From positions 347 through 64,346 of the forward strand of contig NZ_LMKV01000004.1 of assembly GCF_001421665.1 (NCBI RefSeq): a DNA stretch of 64,000 nt, given 5' to 3'. This DNA is from Sphingobium sp. Leaf26 (GTDB taxonomy: Bacteria > Pseudomonadota > Alphaproteobacteria > Sphingomonadales > Sphingomonadaceae). The notes below the pieces were generated by a model. It ran no database searches and was not told the origin of the DNA. It saw only the letters and a program-made list of their open reading frames with translations. Positions 61,434 to 64,000 of this stretch are shown here, piece after piece (position 1 is the first letter of the stretch; the number at the start of each line of letters is the position of its first letter). The position numbers were made by a program, and so were the translations under genes.

Positions 61434-63761
61434 ATGGCCGTCGGCCGCACCGTGAAACGCTCGCCGGAATGGCGCGAAATGCTCAAGCGCAGCCTCCTTC
61501 GCAGCGGCGCGCTGATCGGCGCGATCACGCTCATGCTGGCGACCCTGTTCCTGGCGCTGGCGCTGCTCAGCTACGCCCCCAGCGACCCGTCGATGAACAC
61601 GGTCGCGGGGGACCATGTCGCCAACATCATGCAGGCGCCCGGCGCATGGGCGGCCGATTTCCTGCTCTGGCTGCTGGGCGTGCCGGTCGCGCTGATCCTG
61701 CCGCTGATGGCCGTCACCGCCCGTCGTCTATGGGGCGATCAGGATATGCGCGGGTGGAAGGCGCAGTTCGGCAAATGCCTGTTCGGCATCGCCCTGATCG
61801 GCATCGCGCTGGCCCTGTTTCAGGATGCGCCGCTGGTCGGCTTGCCCGCCGGATGGGGCGGCGTCATCGGCCTTGTCGTGGCCAAGGGCATCGCCAGCCT
61901 GACGGCGCAGGCGCCCGCCGCTGCGCCGTGGATCAAGGGGGGTCTGGTCGCCGTGTCGCTGATCGCCGGCCTGTTCGCCTGCTATCGCAGCCTGGCGCTG
62001 GAAAAGCCGATCATCGCGCTGCGCCGCCCCTCGCTGCCCAAACTCAACCTGCCGCGTCCGACTCTGGGGTTCGGTGGGACTGCTGCTGCGGCGCAAGACG
62101 ATGATGATGACGACGGCGAACCAGCCGAGCGCGTCATCACCCCGCGCAAGCAGGTGTCGAACGAGCCCAAGCCGCCCATCACCATCCAGTCGCCCAAGCC
62201 CGCCCCGGTGCAGCGCGCGATGGCGCCGGTCAGCCAGGACGATCTGTTCGGCCATAGCTCGCTGCCCTCGCCGGACCTGCTGAACCCGATTCCCGCCAAT
62301 CAGGGCGGCAAGATCGACAAGGCCGCGCTGGAACGCAACGCCCGCCTGCTCGAATCGGTGCTGGACGACTTCCATGTGAAGGGCAACATCACCGAAGTCC
62401 GACCCGGCCCGGTCGTCACCATGTACGAACTGGAACCCGCGCCGGGCATCAAGGCCAGCCGCGTCATCGCGCTGGCGGACGATATCGCCCGCAACATGTC
62501 GGCGCTGTCCGCCCGTGTCGCGACGATTCCCGGCCGCACCGTCATCGGCATCGAACTGCCCAATGCGAATCGGGAGGGCGTGTCCTTCCGCGAACTCATC
62601 ATCAGCGAGCAATTCGGGCAGGAAGCGACCCTGCCGATCATATTGGGCAAGAATATTTCGGGCGAACCGATCATCGCCGACCTCGCGCCCATGCCGCACC
62701 TGCTGATCGCGGGTACGACCGGATCGGGTAAATCCGTCGGCCTCAACGCGATGATCCTGTCGCTGCTCTACCGCATGACGCCCGATCAGTTGCGCCTCAT
62801 CATGATCGATCCCAAGATGCTGGAACTGTCGACCTATGACGACATCCCGCATCTCCTCTCCCCGGTCGTCACCGAACCGGCCAAGGCGATCCGCGCATTG
62901 AAATGGGCGGTGGAGCAGATGGAGGACCGTTATCGCATGATGGCGTCCATCTCCGTCCGCAACCTCGCCAATTATAATGAGAAGGTCCGCGCGGCGAAGG
63001 CCAAGGGCAAGCCGCTCGGCCGCCGCGTCCAGACCGGCTACGATCCCGAAAACGGCAAGCCCATCTATGAAGAGGAGCAGCTCGATTTCCAGCCGCTGCC
63101 ACAGATCGTGGTGGTGGTCGACGAATTGGCTGACCTCATGATGACGGCAGGCAAGGAAGTCGAATTCCTGATCCAGCGCCTCGCGCAAAAGGCCCGCGCG
63201 GCCGGCATCCACCTCATCCTCGCCACCCAGCGTCCCTCGGTCGACGTCATCACCGGCGTCATCAAGGCGAACCTGCCGACCCGCATCAGCTTCTTCGTCA
63301 CGAGCAAGATCGACAGCCGCACCATCCTGGGCGAACAGGGCGCCGAACAACTGCTGGGCAAGGGCGACATGCTTTATATGCACGGCGGCAAGGGCCTGAC
63401 CCGCGTCCATGGACCATTCGTCTCGGACGACGAAGTCCGCGTCGTTGCCGACCATTGGCGCGCGCAGGGCCAGCCCGACTATATCCAGGCCGTGACCGAA
63501 GAACCGGAAGAGGGGAGCTTCGCCCTCGATGGCGTGGACCTGGGCGACGACAGCCCCGACGCGCAACTGTTCCGCAAGGCGTGCCAGCTTGTGTTCGAAA
63601 ACCAGAAGGCATCGACCAGCTGGCTCCAACGCCAACTCCGCGTCGGCTACAACTCGGCGGCGCGCCTGATCGAACGAATGGAAGAGGAAGGTCTGGTCGG
63701 CCCCCCCAACCATGTCGGCCGCCGCGAAGTGCTGCGCGACGAGAATGGGAATCCGCTCTGA
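61434..63761 (+). CDS. ftsK: DNA translocase FtsK
   Basis: FtsK couples division to chromosome-dimer resolution, pumping DNA towards the terminus at the septum. From the ATG at 61434 (AGGA 5 bases upstream) the protein has 775 residues; a GTG at 61398 is possible. Four N-terminal membrane spans (about residues 22-180) are followed by an acidic/proline linker and the motor domain, with Walker A AGTTGSGKSVGLN near residue 428, Walker B VVVVDELADLMM and the C-terminal winged-helix gamma domain (SWLQRQLRVGYNSAARLIERME), which reads KOPS. Length and order are normal. Confidence 0.97.
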   Translation: MAVGRTVKRSPEWREMLKRSLLRSGALIGAITLMLATLFLALALLSYAPSDPSMNTVAGDHVANIMQAPGAWAADFLLWLLGVPVALILPLMAVTARRLWGDQDMRGWKAQFGKCLFGIALIGIALALFQDAPLVGLPAGWGGVIGLVVAKGIASLTAQAPAAAPWIKGGLVAVSLIAGLFACYRSLALEKPIIALRRPSLPKLNLPRPTLGFGGTAAAAQDDDDDDGEPAERVITPRKQVSNEPKPPITIQSPKPAPVQRAMAPVSQDDLFGHSSLPSPDLLNPIPANQGGKIDKAALERNARLLESVLDDFHVKGNITEVRPGPVVTMYELEPAPGIKASRVIALADDIARNMSALSARVATIPGRTVIGIELPNANREGVSFRELIISEQFGQEATLPIILGKNISGEPIIADLAPMPHLLIAGTTGSGKSVGLNAMILSLLYRMTPDQLRLIMIDPKMLELSTYDDIPHLLSPVVTEPAKAIRALKWAVEQMEDRYRMMASISVRNLANYNEKVRAAKAKGKPLGRRVQTGYDPENGKPIYEEEQLDFQPLPQIVVVVDELADLMMTAGKEVEFLIQRLAQKARAAGIHLILATQRPSVDVITGVIKANLPTRISFFVTSKIDSRTILGEQGAEQLLGKGDMLYMHGGKGLTRVHGPFVSDDEVRVVADHWRAQGQPDYIQAVTEEPEEGSFALDGVDLGDDSPDAQLFRKACQLVFENQKASTSWLQRQLRVGYNSAARLIERMEEEGLVGPPNHVGRREVLRDENGNPL

Positions 63762-63854
63762 CGCCTGCCGGAAGCGCTACGATTGCGCTCCCTGCAATCG
63801 CGCTGCTTTCCTTCGCATTTGCGGTCATGAACCGGTTGGACCATAGAGAGTAGG

Positions 63855-63915
63855 CCTTTCAGGCATCCTCTCCTAAAAACTTTCAGGGCTGATCGTCAGA
63901 TCGGCCCTTTTTTTT
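63855..63915 (+). ncRNA. Candidate small RNA 2, anti-Shine-Dalgarno type
   Basis: The core at 63855-63878 is identical over 24 nt to candidate sRNA 1, with ATCCTCTCCT at 63865-63874. A strong terminator follows: GGGCTGATC (63886-63894) with GATCGGCCC (63899-63907, one G-T pair), loop GTCA and eight T residues. TTCGCATTTGCG (63812-63823) again lies exactly 31 bp upstream while the bases between differ, as expected for a conserved -35 region. The RNA would be about 60 nt. It follows ftsK by 93 bp and could instead be part of the ftsK 3' end. Confidence 0.6.
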
Positions 63916-63931
63916 GTGGTCGGGGAAAGCC

Positions 63932-64000
63932 AGAGCATCGTGCGGAAAAGTGGGAACCGGTTTTTCGCTTAAAACGATGCGAAAACAAAAAACTGGAGCG
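63932..64000 (+). repeat. Dispersed intergenic repeat family A, copy 3 (cut by window end)
   Basis: The last 69 bases (AGAGCATCGTGCGGAAAAGT onward) match copy 2 at 43416-43518 with only a couple of differences; the second stem lies beyond the window. Confidence 0.85.

Overview
The window is about 64 kb of GC-rich chromosomal DNA from an alphaproteobacterium. The best fit is a sphingomonad, probably Sphingobium or a close relative. The basis is family-level: a large TonB-dependent receptor, DUF6489, DUF3576, DUF1491, MmcB and MipZ proteins, GANTC (CcrM-type) sites, and protein sequences that read as Sphingomonadaceae. There are no rRNA or tRNA genes, prophage or CRISPR arrays. Nearly everything is core genome, often in operons with 1 to 4 bp overlaps.

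Layout. 1-221 holds remnants of an IS5/IS427-like element next to a secreted protein gene. 0.8-7 kb carries a ligase-associated DEXH helicase, a cystathionine gamma-synthase-family enzyme and a D-2-hydroxyacid dehydrogenase. 7.3-14.7 kb is a plus-strand run: DUF3576 lipoprotein, leuS, lptE, holA, msrB and a class A penicillin-binding protein. 16.5-30.1 kb holds rho, a TerC protein and the segregation/tRNA-modification block mnmE-mnmG-rsmG-parA-parB, with three parS-like sites, then pepN. 30.2-33.8 kb is an Mla-type lipid ABC transporter operon. 34-44 kb has accessory and housekeeping genes (thiamine-phosphate-synthase-like, YggS, a TonB receptor, PdeM, TrhO, a metallopeptidase, SCO, ankyrin) and most of the dispersed repeats. 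44-51.3 kb is a minus-strand run ending ptsN, hpf, dnaQ, coaE, aroE, maf, ppsR. hemE-hemJ, panC, mipZ, a J-domain protein, a phosphohexomutase, a FadL porin, ispG, a DMT transporter, a GNAT protein and ftsK follow.

The most important non-coding feature is the 289 bp between the divergent ppsR (RP001-type) and hemE genes. It carries three perfect and two degenerate DnaA boxes, an AT-rich stretch and a dense cluster of GANTC sites. This matches the position and composition of the Caulobacter origin (between RP001 and hemE), so I call it the probable chromosomal oriC. With parS/ParA/ParB, MipZ and FtsK, the window holds much of the apparatus that links replication start, segregation and division-site placement.

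Other notable signals: (i) two very small candidate sRNAs (near 57.1 and 63.9 kb) share a core with an anti-Shine-Dalgarno sequence, a -35-like box at identical spacing and their own terminators. Their core matches the ribosome-binding site of the TonB receptor by 10 perfect pairs. (ii) CTAG-bounded palindromic elements sit exactly at stop codons, one of them giving TAG stops to both convergent neighbours. (iii) Two further dispersed repeat families occur between genes. Calls come from reading the sequence and family knowledge; no database search was run.
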